Counted from the first letter of the stretch, positions 25,339-35,023 are shown. The stretch: 64,000 nt of DNA from Streptomyces ossamyceticus (GCF_001418475.1 NZ_LIQX01000029.1:24781-88780), one strand, 5' to 3'. Notes: a model not told the origin generated them from the sequence alone. Translations and numbers: made by a program.

Positions 25339-25727
25339 CTGAGACCTCCTCGATGCGGTTCTCACCCCGACCGAACCGTCACGGGGCCGGGCCGGGGCCT
25401 CTGCACGGCGACCGGGTACCCGTGGATCACTGGCCTACGACCGATGCCGCGATCGGATCTCGTCCGGGGCGGTCGCGACCGCGCCGACCGGGGGCCCCGC
25501 CACCGGGGGCGGCCGGCAAAAGGTCACGTCGTCACGGTTGCGAACGCCGGGTTTGGCGTGAAAATGGGGCCGCGCGATGTGTCTGCTTCGTGACGAGGTC
25601 GGGCTCCCCCGGTGGGACAGCGCACTCCGCTGGCAGGGGTCCAGCGGACGCCGGGGCGTCAGCGGCGGTGGCCGCCGGTGGCGGGACCGATCCGCTGGTC
25701 GCCGACGCGGACGGGAAGGCGGCAGCC
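25339..25727. other. intergenic region, no gene seen
   Basis: This 389-bp stretch between the divergent SRPBCC and WhiB-like genes contains no frame with convincing coding bias and no clear inverted repeat. It presumably carries both promoters; the AT-richest part (GTTGCGAACGCC ... GTGAAAATG) is near 25538-25565. Confidence 0.5.
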
Positions 25728-25997
25728 ATGGACTGGTGGCGGGACGCGGCATGTGCCCACGAGGACCCCGACCTCTTCTTCCCCGTGGCCGTCACCGGGG
25801 CCGCCCTGCGGGATCAGCAGGCCAGGGCGAAGGCGATCTGCCGGCGCTGCCCGGTGATCCACCCCTGTCTGTCGTGGGCGCTCCAGGCGACCGGCGCGCA
25901 GGGAGTGTGGGGCGGTACGTGCGAGGAGGAACGGCGCGGGCTGCTCCGGGGCAGGGCCCAGGGAGAATCGGCGCTCGGCGTCACCGGCTCGGCGTGA
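25728..25997 (+). CDS. WhiB-like iron-sulfur regulator
   Basis: An 89-residue Wbl protein. The four iron-sulfur ligands are C9, C38, C41 and C47 (DAACAHED and ICRRCPVIHPC). The turn GVWGGT is at about 59-64, followed by a basic tail. Wbl proteins carry a redox-sensitive [4Fe-4S] cluster and act with sigma factors. GGAAGG lies about 10 bp before ATG 25728. Its position beside stress genes fits redox control, but the subfamily is not assigned. Confidence 0.93.
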   Translation: MDWWRDAACAHEDPDLFFPVAVTGAALRDQQARAKAICRRCPVIHPCLSWALQATGAQGVWGGTCEEERRGLLRGRAQGESALGVTGSA

Positions 25998-26184
25998 AAC
26001 GGTGAAACGGGTCGGCCGGGGCCCTCGTCGCCGGTGGGACACCCCCGTCCGACCGCTGCCGTAGGCTGGCCGTAACAGCCGTGCGGGCTTCTCGTCTTCG
26101 TCAGCCGTCAGCCGTTCCTGACCACCGTGAACGAACGAGGTCGACGGGCGGAACCGGGCAGTCCCCCTTTCGACGGGGCTTGGT

Positions 26185-27375
26185 GTGACGGTGTACGAAG
26201 ACCCGGCGCGCATGCTCGTGGCACTCACCCGGGCCAGCCATCTGACGACGTTCGAGGAGATGTCCACCCTCGTCGCGACGCACGCGGAGCGTGCCGGACT
26301 CGGCCGGACCAGTATCTTTCTGGCCGATCTGCAGCAGGACGTGCTGCGGGAGGTGACCGGCCGCGGCCTCGACGCCGGAGACGGCGGCGAGGAACTCCGC
26401 GTCGACGCCACTCTGGCGGGCCGGGCCTTCCAGAAGGGCCTGGGCGGCGCGGTGAGCGACGGACGCGGGCGGCACTGGATCCCCGTGGTGGACGGCACCG
26501 AACGCCTCGGGGTGCTGCGCGTCGACGTCACCGCCGCCGCCCCGGACCAGGAGGCGATGCAGGACCTCGCGTCCCTGGTGGGGCTGATGCTGGTGTCCAA
26601 GCGCAGCTACAGCGACTCCTACGCCCGCCTCACCCGCACCCGGCGGATGAGCCCCTCCGCCGAGATGCAGTGGACCCTGATGCCGCCGCAGACGTTCTCC
26701 GACGGCAGGGTGACGATCGCGGCCGCGATGGAACCGGCGTACGAGACCGCCGGGGACGCCTTCGACTACGCCCTGGCCGCGGACGTCGCCCACCTGGCCA
26801 TCTTCGACGCCATGGGCCACGACACGGCCGCGGGGCTCACCGCGAACCTGGCCATCGCCACCTGCCGCAGCCACCGCCGCCGGGGAGCCGGACTGTCCGA
26901 GGCGGGCAGCGCGATCGAGGCGGCGCTCCTCGAACAGTTCCGGCACAGCCGCTACGCCACCGGCATCCTCGCCGACCTCGACCTCACGACCGGGTACCTG
27001 AGCTGGGTCAACTACGGGCACCCTCTGCCCGTGCTCATCCGGGGCGGCCGCTGGGTCACCACCCTGGCCTGTCCGCCCACCCACCCCCTCGGCACCGACC
27101 TGGGCGTGTCCGCCACGGTCTGCCGGGAGCAGCTGGAACCGGGCGACCGGCTCCTGTTCCACACCGACGGCGTCACCGAGGCACGCGACACCAGCGGGCA
27201 GGAGTTCGGCCGCGACCGCTTCGTCGACTTCGTCGTCCGCCACCACGCCGACGGCGTCCCGCTGCCCGAGACGCTGCGCCGACTGGTCCACGCGGTCCTC
27301 GACTACCACGACGGTTTCCTGGCCGACGACGCCACGGTCCTGTGCTGCGAGTGGCACGGCAGCACGCCGCAGTGA
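26185..27375 (+). CDS. GAF-domain PP2C (SpoIIE-type) phosphatase
   Basis: A 396-residue protein. A GAF-like sensor occupies about residues 10-145. The SpoIIE/PP2C domain covers 165-392, with metal-binding acids in YETAGDAFDY, IFDAMGHD, FHTDGVTEAR and DDATVLCCEW. Such phosphatases dephosphorylate anti-anti-sigma factors and so release stress sigma factors. No anti-sigma or STAS partner is adjacent. The start is the GTG at 26185. Confidence 0.9.
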   Translation: MTVYEDPARMLVALTRASHLTTFEEMSTLVATHAERAGLGRTSIFLADLQQDVLREVTGRGLDAGDGGEELRVDATLAGRAFQKGLGGAVSDGRGRHWIPVVDGTERLGVLRVDVTAAAPDQEAMQDLASLVGLMLVSKRSYSDSYARLTRTRRMSPSAEMQWTLMPPQTFSDGRVTIAAAMEPAYETAGDAFDYALAADVAHLAIFDAMGHDTAAGLTANLAIATCRSHRRRGAGLSEAGSAIEAALLEQFRHSRYATGILADLDLTTGYLSWVNYGHPLPVLIRGGRWVTTLACPPTHPLGTDLGVSATVCREQLEPGDRLLFHTDGVTEARDTSGQEFGRDRFVDFVVRHHADGVPLPETLRRLVHAVLDYHDGFLADDATVLCCEWHGSTPQ

Positions 27376-27502
27376 CTCGATCCGGGACCGTCACCCGTCA
27401 CCCGTTGCCCGTCACCCGCCGCCCGTGCCCGGCGGGTGTGGCGCAGGAACGCGAGCGGGTCATGTGCTGGAGGTGTGCGGTGCGGTGTGCGGGAGGTGGC
27501 CG

Positions 27503-28540
27503 TCAGCCACCGTGCCGACGGAGTCCGTGCCGGTGGCTCCGCCCCGTGGCCCCGGCTCCGCTGGGCCGCTGCCGGTCGGCCGCCTGCCCGTCCGCCGCCT
27601 GTCCGCCAGCCGCCTGCCCGTCCTGCGCCCGGCCGTTCGCCGTCGGCTCCGCGCCGTCCCGCTGACGCAGGCGTATCTCGACGTGGCCGTCGGTGATCCG
27701 GGTGTCGAAGGCGGGCTGGGGCGCGGTGGCGGGGCCGCGTACGTTCCAGCCGTCCGAGAGGCGGAAGACGCTGCCGTGCCAGGGGCACTGGACGCATCCG
27801 TCCGCGACGGTGCCCTCGGACAGCGGTCCCGCGAGGTGGCTGCACCGCTCGGCCAGCGCGTGGAGCGTCCCGCCGGTCTCGCGTACGACCAGGATCGGCA
27901 CGTCGTCCACGGCGCGCCGTACGGCCCGGCCGACGGGGAACTCGTCCACGCCGCCGATCCTGCGCCAGCCCTGCGACACGACGTGCGGGACCTCTTCGGC
28001 GTGGTTGGCGCCGGACGCCTGGCGGTAGGCGAGGTGGCCGCCGAGCATGCCGCCGGCGCCGACCGCCGTCAGCCCCGGGAAGCCGTAGGCACGGCCGGCG
28101 AGCGTACGGCCCCGGGCTCGTGAGACGAGCGAGGCGGCGTAGAGGCCGACCGCAGCCACGTTGGCCGCGGCGTGCACGAGTCCGACTCGCTGCTGCTGAC
28201 GGTGGAGTTCCGCCCAGTCGACGGCGCCGGCCAGAGCAGCCGGAGCGGCGGTCGCGAGTCCGACGCCGACTAGGAGGCCGGCCTCACGGGAGCGGCCGGG
28301 CCGCAGATCCAGGACGGCGGCGGAGAGCCAGCTGCCGATCGGCACCTGGACCAACAGGGGATGGACCGGGTGTCCCAGCCAGCGGCCGTGCAGCACGTCC
28401 CGGCCGCGCCCGAGCGGCAGGGACCGCACCCGCTCACGGAGCACGCCGATCACCGCATCGCCCCGTGGCTCCCGCTCCAGCCGGTCCAGCAGCCGCAGGA
28501 GCCGGTTCTGCGCCGTCCGACGACGTGATGGTGCGTTCAT
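27503..28540 (-). CDS. DUF2231 membrane domain fused to Rieske [2Fe-2S] domain
   Basis: A 345-residue fusion. The N-terminal DUF2231 part has several hydrophobic helices (GHPVHPLLVQVPIGSWLSAA onward). The C-terminal Rieske domain has cluster ligands CSH and CPWH in ERCSHLAGPL and CVQCPWHGSVF. An electron-transfer role at the membrane is likely. The last 40 residues are a low-complexity tail of GQAADGQAADR-type repeats. ATG 28540 is the first codon of the conserved region. It is divergent from the zinc-ribbon microgene across an AT-rich promoter. Confidence 0.88.
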   Translation of the reverse strand: MNAPSRRRTAQNRLLRLLDRLEREPRGDAVIGVLRERVRSLPLGRGRDVLHGRWLGHPVHPLLVQVPIGSWLSAAVLDLRPGRSREAGLLVGVGLATAAPAALAGAVDWAELHRQQQRVGLVHAAANVAAVGLYAASLVSRARGRTLAGRAYGFPGLTAVGAGGMLGGHLAYRQASGANHAEEVPHVVSQGWRRIGGVDEFPVGRAVRRAVDDVPILVVRETGGTLHALAERCSHLAGPLSEGTVADGCVQCPWHGSVFRLSDGWNVRGPATAPQPAFDTRITDGHVEIRLRQRDGAEPTANGRAQDGQAAGGQAADGQAADRQRPSGAGATGRSHRHGLRRHGG

Positions 28541-28633
28541 GACCTGCGGGTCCCCGCCGCTGCCGACGGCAAACAGCCAGGCCGGTGCCGGGCCGACAGC
28601 CCGCCCCAATAACGACATATACCTTTCACCCGA

Positions 28634-28661
28634 TTGGATCGCTTTGCAAAGTATGTAATAG
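28634..28661 (+). promoter_or_regulatory. AT-rich promoter with CTTTGCAAAG palindrome
   Basis: TTGGAT (28634-28639) and TAATAG (28656-28661) are 16 bp apart and can serve as -35 and -10. CTTTGCAAAG (28642-28651), a perfect 10-bp palindrome, sits between them. The block is unusually AT-rich for the window. It lies 40-67 bp before the microgene start. Confidence 0.55.
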
Positions 28662-28700
28662 TTATGCCTGCGAGACCTCTACCCGAGGGAGTACGGCCGC

Positions 28701-28859
28701 ATGATCCACGGAGCCCACCCGAACGCTCCTGTCTCAACCCGCCACGTGAACATCGCCCGCGCCCGTGACTGCGACAACTGTCGCGGCTGGGGAAGCGTCG
28801 TCAACCAGGGACAATTCGAACTCTGTCCTGCCTGCCAGAGCCCGGCGCAGACCCCGTGA
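28701..28859 (+). CDS. zinc-ribbon microprotein
   Basis: A 52-residue protein with C24-x-x-C27 and C42-x-x-C45 (CDNCRGWG and LCPACQS), a classic zinc-ribbon arrangement. GAGGGAG lies about 10 bp before ATG. Its stop overlaps the GTG of the next gene by four bases (GTGA), so it is translated with the membrane protein gene. It may bind nucleic acid or serve as a metal-binding accessory; no family recognised. Confidence 0.75.
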   Translation: MIHGAHPNAPVSTRHVNIARARDCDNCRGWGSVVNQGQFELCPACQSPAQTP

Positions 28860-29704
28860 GCACGTTCAGCGCTCCGCGGCGCGCCGAGGGCGCCGGACCG
28901 TTCGTCACGCGGCTCACCTGGCAGCCGCCCGGCGGCGGTACCGCAGTCTGGGAATCCCGGCTCGCCCGACGCCGCGGACTCATCACCGTCCATCCGCCCG
29001 GAGCGACCGCCGGTCATCGGGCCAGGGCCGACGAGACCGCCGTCGCCCGGCTGCGCAGGCTCAACGCAATCGCCGCCACCGCGTTCGTCCTCGGCGGAGC
29101 GCTCTTCGCCGCGGGTGCCGCCGTCGCCCAGTTAGGCTCCGGCGACGCCGCCACCTGCGCGTCGATCTACTTCGTCGGCGGCCTGTGCTTCAACACCGGC
29201 GGCTATGTGTCCCTGCTTCAGGTGATCAACGCGCCCCGCCATGTGCCAGGAGGCGCGGGTGCTCTGGTCACCCAGCGCTGGCGCTGGTGGAGTTATGAGC
29301 CGGCGCGGGCCGACTGGGTGAGTACGTTCGTTCTGTTCGCCGGCACCCTGGTGTTCGCCGTCAACCTGCTCGACTCCTTCCTGCAGGGCCTGACCGTGCA
29401 ACAGATCAACCGTCTGATCTGGGCGCCCGATGTGATCGGCTGTGTACTGTTCCTGATCTCCGGGCATCTCGCCCTCGTCGAGATCTGCCACGGGCGGCCG
29501 CGCCTGCTGCCGCGCGACCTCGGCTGGTGGATCGTCGCCGTGAACCAACTCGGCTCCGTCCTCTTCATGGTCGCGGCGATCGCCACCTACAGCCGCCCGA
29601 CCACCGGCGGCCTGGTCAACGCCGACATCGCCAACTGGGGCACCCTCACCGGCGCCCTCTGCTTCCTCATCGGCGGCCTCCTCCAACTCTTCGAACGGCC
29701 GTGA
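28856..29704 (+). CDS. polytopic membrane protein, YrhK-like
   Basis: A 282-residue protein with a ~70-residue soluble N-terminus and about six hydrophobic helices from residue 73 onward (ATAFVLGGALFAAGAAVAQL, TFVLFAGTLVFAVNLLDSF, WWIVAVNQLGSVLFMVAAIA). The pattern of short loops with FNTGGY and RWRWWSYEPARADW resembles YrhK-domain membrane proteins. Function unknown. Coupled to the zinc-ribbon microgene by GTGA overlap. Confidence 0.8.
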   Translation: MSTFSAPRRAEGAGPFVTRLTWQPPGGGTAVWESRLARRRGLITVHPPGATAGHRARADETAVARLRRLNAIAATAFVLGGALFAAGAAVAQLGSGDAATCASIYFVGGLCFNTGGYVSLLQVINAPRHVPGGAGALVTQRWRWWSYEPARADWVSTFVLFAGTLVFAVNLLDSFLQGLTVQQINRLIWAPDVIGCVLFLISGHLALVEICHGRPRLLPRDLGWWIVAVNQLGSVLFMVAAIATYSRPTTGGLVNADIANWGTLTGALCFLIGGLLQLFERP

Positions 29705-29960
29705 TCAGCCGGTCTCTGGCGACCGGTCCGCCGCGGCGTCATAGGCGGCGCGGGCCTCTGCGATGGAGGACCCGTGCCGCTCGGCCCAGCCCACCAGTCC
29801 GATCAGCGAGGCGTGGAGTTGGGACTGCTTCGCCGAAGCCACCGAGGCCCTGCGCGGGCGCCGGGTCGCCGGAAAGGCGGTCCCGCGGGTGCACGCGGTG
29901 AGCCGGACGCACCGACGCGTGTCCCGCAGGACCAGGACACTCCTGGACCGGCGAAGCCCC
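29705..29960 (-). other. gap with a possible short reading frame
   Basis: The minus strand 29705-29842 reads a 45-residue peptide if started at a GTG (ASAKQSQLHASLIGLVGWAE ... AAYDAAADRSPETG). Composition is only weakly coding-like and there is no clear ribosome site. It may be a remnant; nothing else is seen. Confidence 0.3.
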
Positions 29961-31601
29961 TTACGCGTTCAGGGCCGCCAGCACCACCGACTTGGCCTCG
30001 TCCTGGATGCGGGTCAGATGGTCGGGGCCGTGGAAGGACTCGGCGTAGATCTTGTAGACGTCCTCCGTGCCGGAGGGGCGGGCCGCGAACCAGGCGTTGG
30101 CGGTGGCGACCTTGATGCCGCCGAGGGCGGCGCCGTTGCCGGGGGCCTCGGTGAGGACCGCGGTGACCGCCTCGCCGGCGAGGGTGTCGGCGGTGACCTG
30201 GCGCGGGGAGAGCTTGGCGAGCAGGGCCTTCTCCTCGCGCGTGGCCGGGGCGTCGACGCGCGCGTAGGCGGGGGCGCCGAACCGGTCGGTGAGCCCCGCG
30301 TAGTGCTGCGACGGGGTCCTTCCCGTGACCGCCGTGATCTCCGAGGCGAGCAGCGCCAGGATGATGCCGTCCTTGTCGGTGGTCCACACCGATCCGTCGC
30401 GGCGCAGGAACGACGCGCCCGCCGACTCCTCGCCGCCGAAGCCGAGCGTGCCGTCGGACAGGCCGTCCACGAACCACTTGAACCCGACGGGGACTTCGAC
30501 CAGTTCCCGGCCGCCGTCCGCCGCGACCCGGTCGATCATGCTGGACGACACGAGGGTCTTGCCGATCCCGGCACCGGCCGGCCACTGCTCCCGGTGGGAG
30601 AAGAGGTAGGAGATCGCCACGGCCAGATAGTGGTTGGGGTTCATCAGGCCGCCGTCCGGGGTGACGATGCCGTGCCGGTCGGCGTCGGCGTCGTTGCCCG
30701 TGGCGATGTCGAACCGGTCGCGTCGCTCGATGAGCGAGGCCATGGCGTACGGCGAGGAGCAGTCCATGCGGATCTTGCCGTCCCAGTCCAGCGTCATGAA
30801 GCGCCAGGTGGGGTCGGTGAGCGGGTTCACCACCGTCAGGTCGAGCCGGTGCTGTTCGGCGATCCGGCCCCAGTAGGCGACGGAGGCGCCGCCCAGCGGG
30901 TCGGCGCCGATGCGCACACCCGCGGAGCGGATCGCGTCCAGGTCCAGCACGGCGGGCAGATCGGCGACGTAGGTGCCGAGGAAGTCGTAGCGACTCGTGC
31001 CGGGGGCCGCGAGGGCGCGGGTGTACGGGATGCGGCGTACGTCCTTCAGGCCGCCGGTGATGATCTCGTTGGCGCGGTCCTGGATCCAGGAGGTCGCCTC
31101 GGAACCGGCGGGGCCGCCGCTCGGCGGGTTGTACTTGAAGCCGCCGTCGGCGGGCGGGTTGTGCGAGGGGGTGACCACCACGCCGTCGGCGAGGGCCGAG
31201 GTGCGGCCGCGGTTGTGGGCGAGGATGGCGTGCGAGACCGCCGGGGTGGGCGTGTAGCCGTCGGCCTGGTCGATGAGGACGGTCACGTCGTTGGCGGCGA
31301 ACACCTCCAGCGCCGTGATCCGCGCCGGCTCGGACAGGGCGTGCGTGTCGGCCCCGAGGAAGAGGGGGCCGTAGGTGCCCTGGGCGGCGCGGTACTCGCA
31401 GATGGCCTGGCTGGTGGCGGCGATGTGGTCCTCGTTGAACGCCGCCGCGAGGGACGAGCCGCGGTGGCCCGAGGTCCCGAACGCCACCCGCTGCCCGGGC
31501 TCGGCCGGGTCGGGGTGCAGCGCGTAGTACGCCGTGACCAGGCGGGCCACATCGACGAGGTCGTCGGGTCCGGCGACCTGCCCCGCTCGCGCGTCCTGCA
31601 T
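29961..31601 (-). CDS. pgm: phosphoglucomutase, alpha-D-glucose phosphate-specific
   Basis: A 546-residue phosphohexomutase interconverting glucose-1- and glucose-6-phosphate. The phosphoserine loop is TPSHNPP, the metal loop [15 protein letters not shown] [10 protein letters not shown], the sugar-binding loop GEESAG, and the phosphate-binding loop RPSGTED. Length matches the bacterial Pgm family. GGAGGAG just before ATG 31601 supports the start. It supplies glycogen, trehalose and cell-wall sugar nucleotides. Divergent from a methyltransferase gene. Confidence 0.95.
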   Translation of the reverse strand: MQDARAGQVAGPDDLVDVARLVTAYYALHPDPAEPGQRVAFGTSGHRGSSLAAAFNEDHIAATSQAICEYRAAQGTYGPLFLGADTHALSEPARITALEVFAANDVTVLIDQADGYTPTPAVSHAILAHNRGRTSALADGVVVTPSHNPPADGGFKYNPPSGGPAGSEATSWIQDRANEIITGGLKDVRRIPYTRALAAPGTSRYDFLGTYVADLPAVLDLDAIRSAGVRIGADPLGGASVAYWGRIAEQHRLDLTVVNPLTDPTWRFMTLDWDGKIRMDCSSPYAMASLIERRDRFDIATGNDADADRHGIVTPDGGLMNPNHYLAVAISYLFSHREQWPAGAGIGKTLVSSSMIDRVAADGGRELVEVPVGFKWFVDGLSDGTLGFGGEESAGASFLRRDGSVWTTDKDGIILALLASEITAVTGRTPSQHYAGLTDRFGAPAYARVDAPATREEKALLAKLSPRQVTADTLAGEAVTAVLTEAPGNGAALGGIKVATANAWFAARPSGTEDVYKIYAESFHGPDHLTRIQDEAKSVVLAALNA

Positions 31602-31755
31602 TTCCCGCTCCTCCGCAAGGGTCGACCGTTGGGTACGGCCCCATTCTCCCCTGCCGGGCCCGTCGGGACGCGCACCGGGCGGACGTTGCGGCGAACGTTG
31701 TGGCCCACATCCCGCGAGTGCGACGATGCGGGTCGGCCATCGAAGGGACACCGAC

Positions 31756-32403
31756 GTGACGCAGGAGCACCAACGGCCGCCCGCCGCCGTGCTGTTCGAC
31801 GCCCTGGGCGCCGACTACGAGAGGGCGTTCGCCCATGCCCCGGCGCATCTGGCGGCGTTGGAGTGGCTGGTGGAGCGGCTGCCTCCCGGCGCGCGGACGC
31901 TGGACGTCGGCAGCGGCACCGGGCGGCCCACCGCGGCGGCGCTGGTGAAGGCGGGGCACGCGGTGCTGGGGGTCGACGTCTCCCCCGTCATGGTGGAGCT
32001 GGCCCGGCGCCAGGTCCCCGAGGCCGAGTTCCGCCACGCGGACGTCCGTGAACTCCCGCTGGAGGCGGACTCGTTCGACGGTGTGTGCGTGTTCTTCTCG
32101 CTCCTGCAGATGACCCGCGCCGAGCAGTCGGCCGTGCTGCGGCGGCTGGCCCTGGCCCTGCGGCCCGGCGGGCATCTGGTGCTGGCCACCGTGCCGGCGG
32201 ACGTCGAGGATGTCGAGGTGGTCTTCATGGGCCGTCCGGTCCGCGCGACCAGCTTCGCCGAGGAGTCCGTCGTCGCCACGGTGGAAGCGGCGGGCCTGAC
32301 GGTGCTGTCCCGGCACACCGCCCTCTTCACCCCGGACCACCCCGGCGCCGGCCCCGAGCCGCACCTCTTCCTGCGCTGCCGACGCGACGGGACCGAACGC
32401 TGA
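31756..32403 (+). CDS. class I SAM-dependent methyltransferase
   Basis: A 215-residue methyltransferase. SAM motif I is [15 protein letters not shown], with [14 protein letters not shown] and the post-motif [15 protein letters not shown]. This is the ubiE/small-molecule class. GTG 31756 has GAAGGGA about 8 bp upstream. Substrate unknown. Confidence 0.9.
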   Translation: MTQEHQRPPAAVLFDALGADYERAFAHAPAHLAALEWLVERLPPGARTLDVGSGTGRPTAAALVKAGHAVLGVDVSPVMVELARRQVPEAEFRHADVRELPLEADSFDGVCVFFSLLQMTRAEQSAVLRRLALALRPGGHLVLATVPADVEDVEVVFMGRPVRATSFAEESVVATVEAAGLTVLSRHTALFTPDHPGAGPEPHLFLRCRRDGTER

Positions 32404-32506
32404 TCCGAGAGGGCGGTGCGGGCGGCCGCCCCGGTCCGCCGAACGGCTCGCGGGGGCGGGCCTCGCCGGGGCGCGTGGGCCCGCGGGTGCGGTTACCGTC
32501 GGCGGT

Positions 32507-33712
32507 ATGGGCAGTGATCTTGGCGGCTGGCGGCGGTGCCTGCTCGGCGGGGCGGTGTTCGCCGTGTGCATGGTCGGCACGACGCTGCCGACCCCTCTCT
32601 ACGGCCTCTACCAGGAGAAGTTCGGCTTCTCCGAGCTGACGGTCACCGTCGTCTACGCCGTCTACGCCGTCGGGGTCATCGGGGTGCTGCTCCTCGCGGG
32701 CAATGTCTCGGACTCCGTGGGCCGCCGCCCGGTGCTGCTGTGGGGGCTGGGGTTCGCGGCAGCGAGCGCCGTCTGTTTCCTGTGCGCCACCGCGATGGGC
32801 TGGCTCTACGCGGGGCGGCTGCTGTCGGGCCTGTCGGCGGGCCTCTTCACCGGGGCCGCCACGGCGTACGTCATGGAGCTGGCGCCGCCCGGCGGTGCCT
32901 CGCGTGCGACGTTCGTGGCGACCGCCGCGAACATGGGCGGCCTCGGCTGCGGTCCGCTGCTGGCGGGGGTGCTGGCCCAGTACGCCGACTGGCCGCTGTA
33001 TCTGCCGTTCGCCGTCCACCTCGCCCTGGTGGCCTGCTCGGCCGTCGTCCTGCTGAGGCTTCCGGAAACCGTGCGCGCGCGGCGGCCGCTGAGCACCGTA
33101 CGGCCCGAGCGGCCGGGCCTGACCCCGGGTGTCCGGGCGGTGTTCGCGCCCGCGGCGACCGCGTCCTTCGTGGGGTTCGCGCTGTTCGGGGTGTTCACAT
33201 CGGTCAGCCCGGCCTTCCTCGCCCAGTCCCTGGACGTGCGCGACCACGCGGTGAGCGGTCTGGTCGTCGCGCTGGCCTTCTTCGCGTCCACCGGCGGGCA
33301 GCTGGCCGTCGGCCCGGTCGGGGTCGGCCGGTCGCTGCCGCTGGGGTGTGCCGCGCTCCTGACCGGTCTGGCGCTGCTGGCGGGTGCGCTGCGGTGGGAT
33401 TCGTTGCCGCTGGTCGTACTGAGCGCGCTCGTCGGCGGCGCCGGGCAGGGGCTGGCGTTCCGCGGGGCGCTGTCGGCCGTGGCCCGCGCCGCCGAGGCGG
33501 ACCGTCGCGCGGCCGCGATCTCCGCGCTCTTCGTGGTGGCCTACACGGGCATCTCCCTTCCTGTCATCGGGATGGGGCTGCTGACGGAGCCGATCGGCCT
33601 GGAGAGCGCCGGCCTGGTGTTCATCGCCTGCATGGCGCTGCTGGTGTCGGCCGCGGGCCTCTACCTCCTGCGCCGCCCGGTGCCCGCGCCGGAGACCGGC
33701 GGGGTGCGCTGA
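32507..33712 (+). CDS. MFS transporter
   Basis: A 401-residue transporter with about 12 hydrophobic helices. The MFS A-motif-like loop is GNVSDSVGRRPVLLWG after helix 2. It most resembles drug or small-molecule efflux members of the superfamily. It follows the methyltransferase gene by ~100 bp in the same direction, so a joint role is possible but unproved. Confidence 0.9.
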   Translation: MGSDLGGWRRCLLGGAVFAVCMVGTTLPTPLYGLYQEKFGFSELTVTVVYAVYAVGVIGVLLLAGNVSDSVGRRPVLLWGLGFAAASAVCFLCATAMGWLYAGRLLSGLSAGLFTGAATAYVMELAPPGGASRATFVATAANMGGLGCGPLLAGVLAQYADWPLYLPFAVHLALVACSAVVLLRLPETVRARRPLSTVRPERPGLTPGVRAVFAPAATASFVGFALFGVFTSVSPAFLAQSLDVRDHAVSGLVVALAFFASTGGQLAVGPVGVGRSLPLGCAALLTGLALLAGALRWDSLPLVVLSALVGGAGQGLAFRGALSAVARAAEADRRAAAISALFVVAYTGISLPVIGMGLLTEPIGLESAGLVFIACMALLVSAAGLYLLRRPVPAPETGGVR

Positions 33713-33762
33713 CCGTCCGGTCCGGCCTCGGCGGGGCGCCGTCTCAGTACGGTGCCCGCGTG

Positions 33763-33846
33763 GTTCGGACCGGTGCCGCGCAGGTCAGTCCGGTGCCCGC
33801 ATCGGTCAGTCCGGTGTCCGCTCTGTTCGGTCCGGTGTCCGCGCGG
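33763..33846. repeat. 21-bp tandem repeat, four copies
   Basis: Units of the form GTCAGTCCGGTGTCCGCTCT start at 33763, 33784, 33805 and 33826. The last copies run into the 3' end of the DoxX gene and encode its repetitive tail (RTPDRTERTPD). Confidence 0.85.
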
Positions 33847-34261
33847 GGCGGTAGCGCTCGGCGAGCCGGGCGAGGGCGACGGCGCCGAGCAGGAGACCGA
33901 AGTCCCGCAGGGCGATGTCGTAGTAGCCGGGAATGGTCAGCAGGTTGACGATGATGCCGGCGAGCCAGCCGGCCACGAGCCAGCCGCCGAACCGCGGGGC
34001 GAGGGCGACCGTGAGGCCGGCGACGATCTCGACGACGCCGACGGCGTACATGGCGGCCTGGGCGCTGCCCGGGACCAGGTCGTCGATCCACGGGGCGAGA
34101 TAGGTCGGCCAGTCCACGAGCAGGTTGGCGAACTTGTCCAGGCCGAACAGGATCGGCGCCACGGCGAATCCCGTCCGCAGGATCCAGAACGCCTGGTAGG
34201 CGGGGTCGGCGGCCAGGGCGCGCCGAGGCGTGACCGGTGGGGTGCTGAGGGTGGACGGCAT
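33806..34261 (-). CDS. DoxX-like membrane protein
   Basis: A 151-residue protein with four hydrophobic helices (TGFAVAPILFGLDKF, MYAVGVVEIVAGLTVAL, VAGWLAGIIVNLLTI, FGLLLGAVALARL). This is the DoxX fold, seen in quinol oxidase-associated and SodA/thiosulfate-linked redox membrane complexes. ATG 34261 is chosen because homology starts soon after. Divergent from a cysteine-containing HTH regulator, which may control it. Confidence 0.85.
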   Translation of the reverse strand: MPSTLSTPPVTPRRALAADPAYQAFWILRTGFAVAPILFGLDKFANLLVDWPTYLAPWIDDLVPGSAQAAMYAVGVVEIVAGLTVALAPRFGGWLVAGWLAGIIVNLLTIPGYYDIALRDFGLLLGAVALARLAERYRPARTPDRTERTPD

Positions 34262-34272
34262 GACGCCCCTCC

Positions 34273-34344
34273 TTCTATCGACAAGGTTCACTATCAATAG
34301 AAGCCCCGCTCGGCTCTTAAGTCAATGACTGTTGGTTTTACACT
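34273..34344. promoter_or_regulatory. operator and probable leaderless promoter between DoxX and HTH regulator
   Basis: TTCTAT (34273-34278) and ATAGAA (34297-34302) form an inverted repeat; CTATC is repeated within. Further on, TACACT (34339-34344) is a good -10 hexamer placed so that transcription would start at about the GTG 34352. The region is unusually AT-rich. Confidence 0.5.
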
Positions 34345-34351
34345 GGTGTGC

Positions 34352-35023
34352 GTGGACCACTCGAAAGAAGCACCCGGCGGTGACGTCTCCGCCGTCGCGG
34401 CCCTGGACGAGCCGACGCGCCGGCGGCTGTACGACCACGTGGCGCGGCAGTCCGGCCCGGTCGGCCGGGACGACGCAGCCCATGCCCTGGGCCTGGCGCG
34501 ACAGACGGCGGCCTTCCACCTCGACCGGCTGGCCGCCGAGGGGCTGCTGGAGGTGGTCTACGAGCGGCGCAGCGGACGCAGCGGGCCGGGCGCCGGGCGG
34601 CCCGCGAAGCTGTACCGGCGCTCCGGGAAGCAGATCAGCGTCACTCTGCCCGAGCGGCGCTACGAGCTGGCCGGGCGGCTGCTGGCGCAGGCGGTGGAGG
34701 TGTCCGACGCGACGGGCGAAGCGGTCCGTGAGGTGCTGCACCGCAAGGCGGCGGAGCTGGGCGAGCGGTTGGGCGGGCAGGAGACCGCCGGGGTGGTGGA
34801 CCTGCTGGAACGCCAGGGCTTCGAGCCGCGCCTCGACGGGGAGGCGATCGTGCTCGGCAACTGCCCCTTCCATGCGCTGGCCCGCGAGCACACCGAGACG
34901 GTGTGCGGAATGAACCTGCATCTGCTGCGCGGCGTGCTCAGCACGCTCGGCGAGGACGGCTGGGAGGCCCGCCTCATGCCCTCCCCGGACCACTGCTGCG
35001 TCCGCCTGCTGCCCGTCGCCTGA
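34352..35023 (+). CDS. HTH regulator with SufR-like cysteine-rich C-terminus
   Basis: A 223-residue protein. The winged HTH is at about residues 10-75 (VAALDEPTRRRLYDHVARQ ... ARQTAAFHLDRLAAEG). The C-terminal half has cysteines in GNCPFHALAREH, ETVCGMNLH and DHCCVRL, like the [4Fe-4S] regulator SufR. A redox-sensing repressor is likely. I prefer GTG 34352 with leaderless translation because of the -10 just upstream; ATG 34325 is the alternative. Confidence 0.8.
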   Translation: MDHSKEAPGGDVSAVAALDEPTRRRLYDHVARQSGPVGRDDAAHALGLARQTAAFHLDRLAAEGLLEVVYERRSGRSGPGAGRPAKLYRRSGKQISVTLPERRYELAGRLLAQAVEVSDATGEAVREVLHRKAAELGERLGGQETAGVVDLLERQGFEPRLDGEAIVLGNCPFHALAREHTETVCGMNLHLLRGVLSTLGEDGWEARLMPSPDHCCVRLLPVA

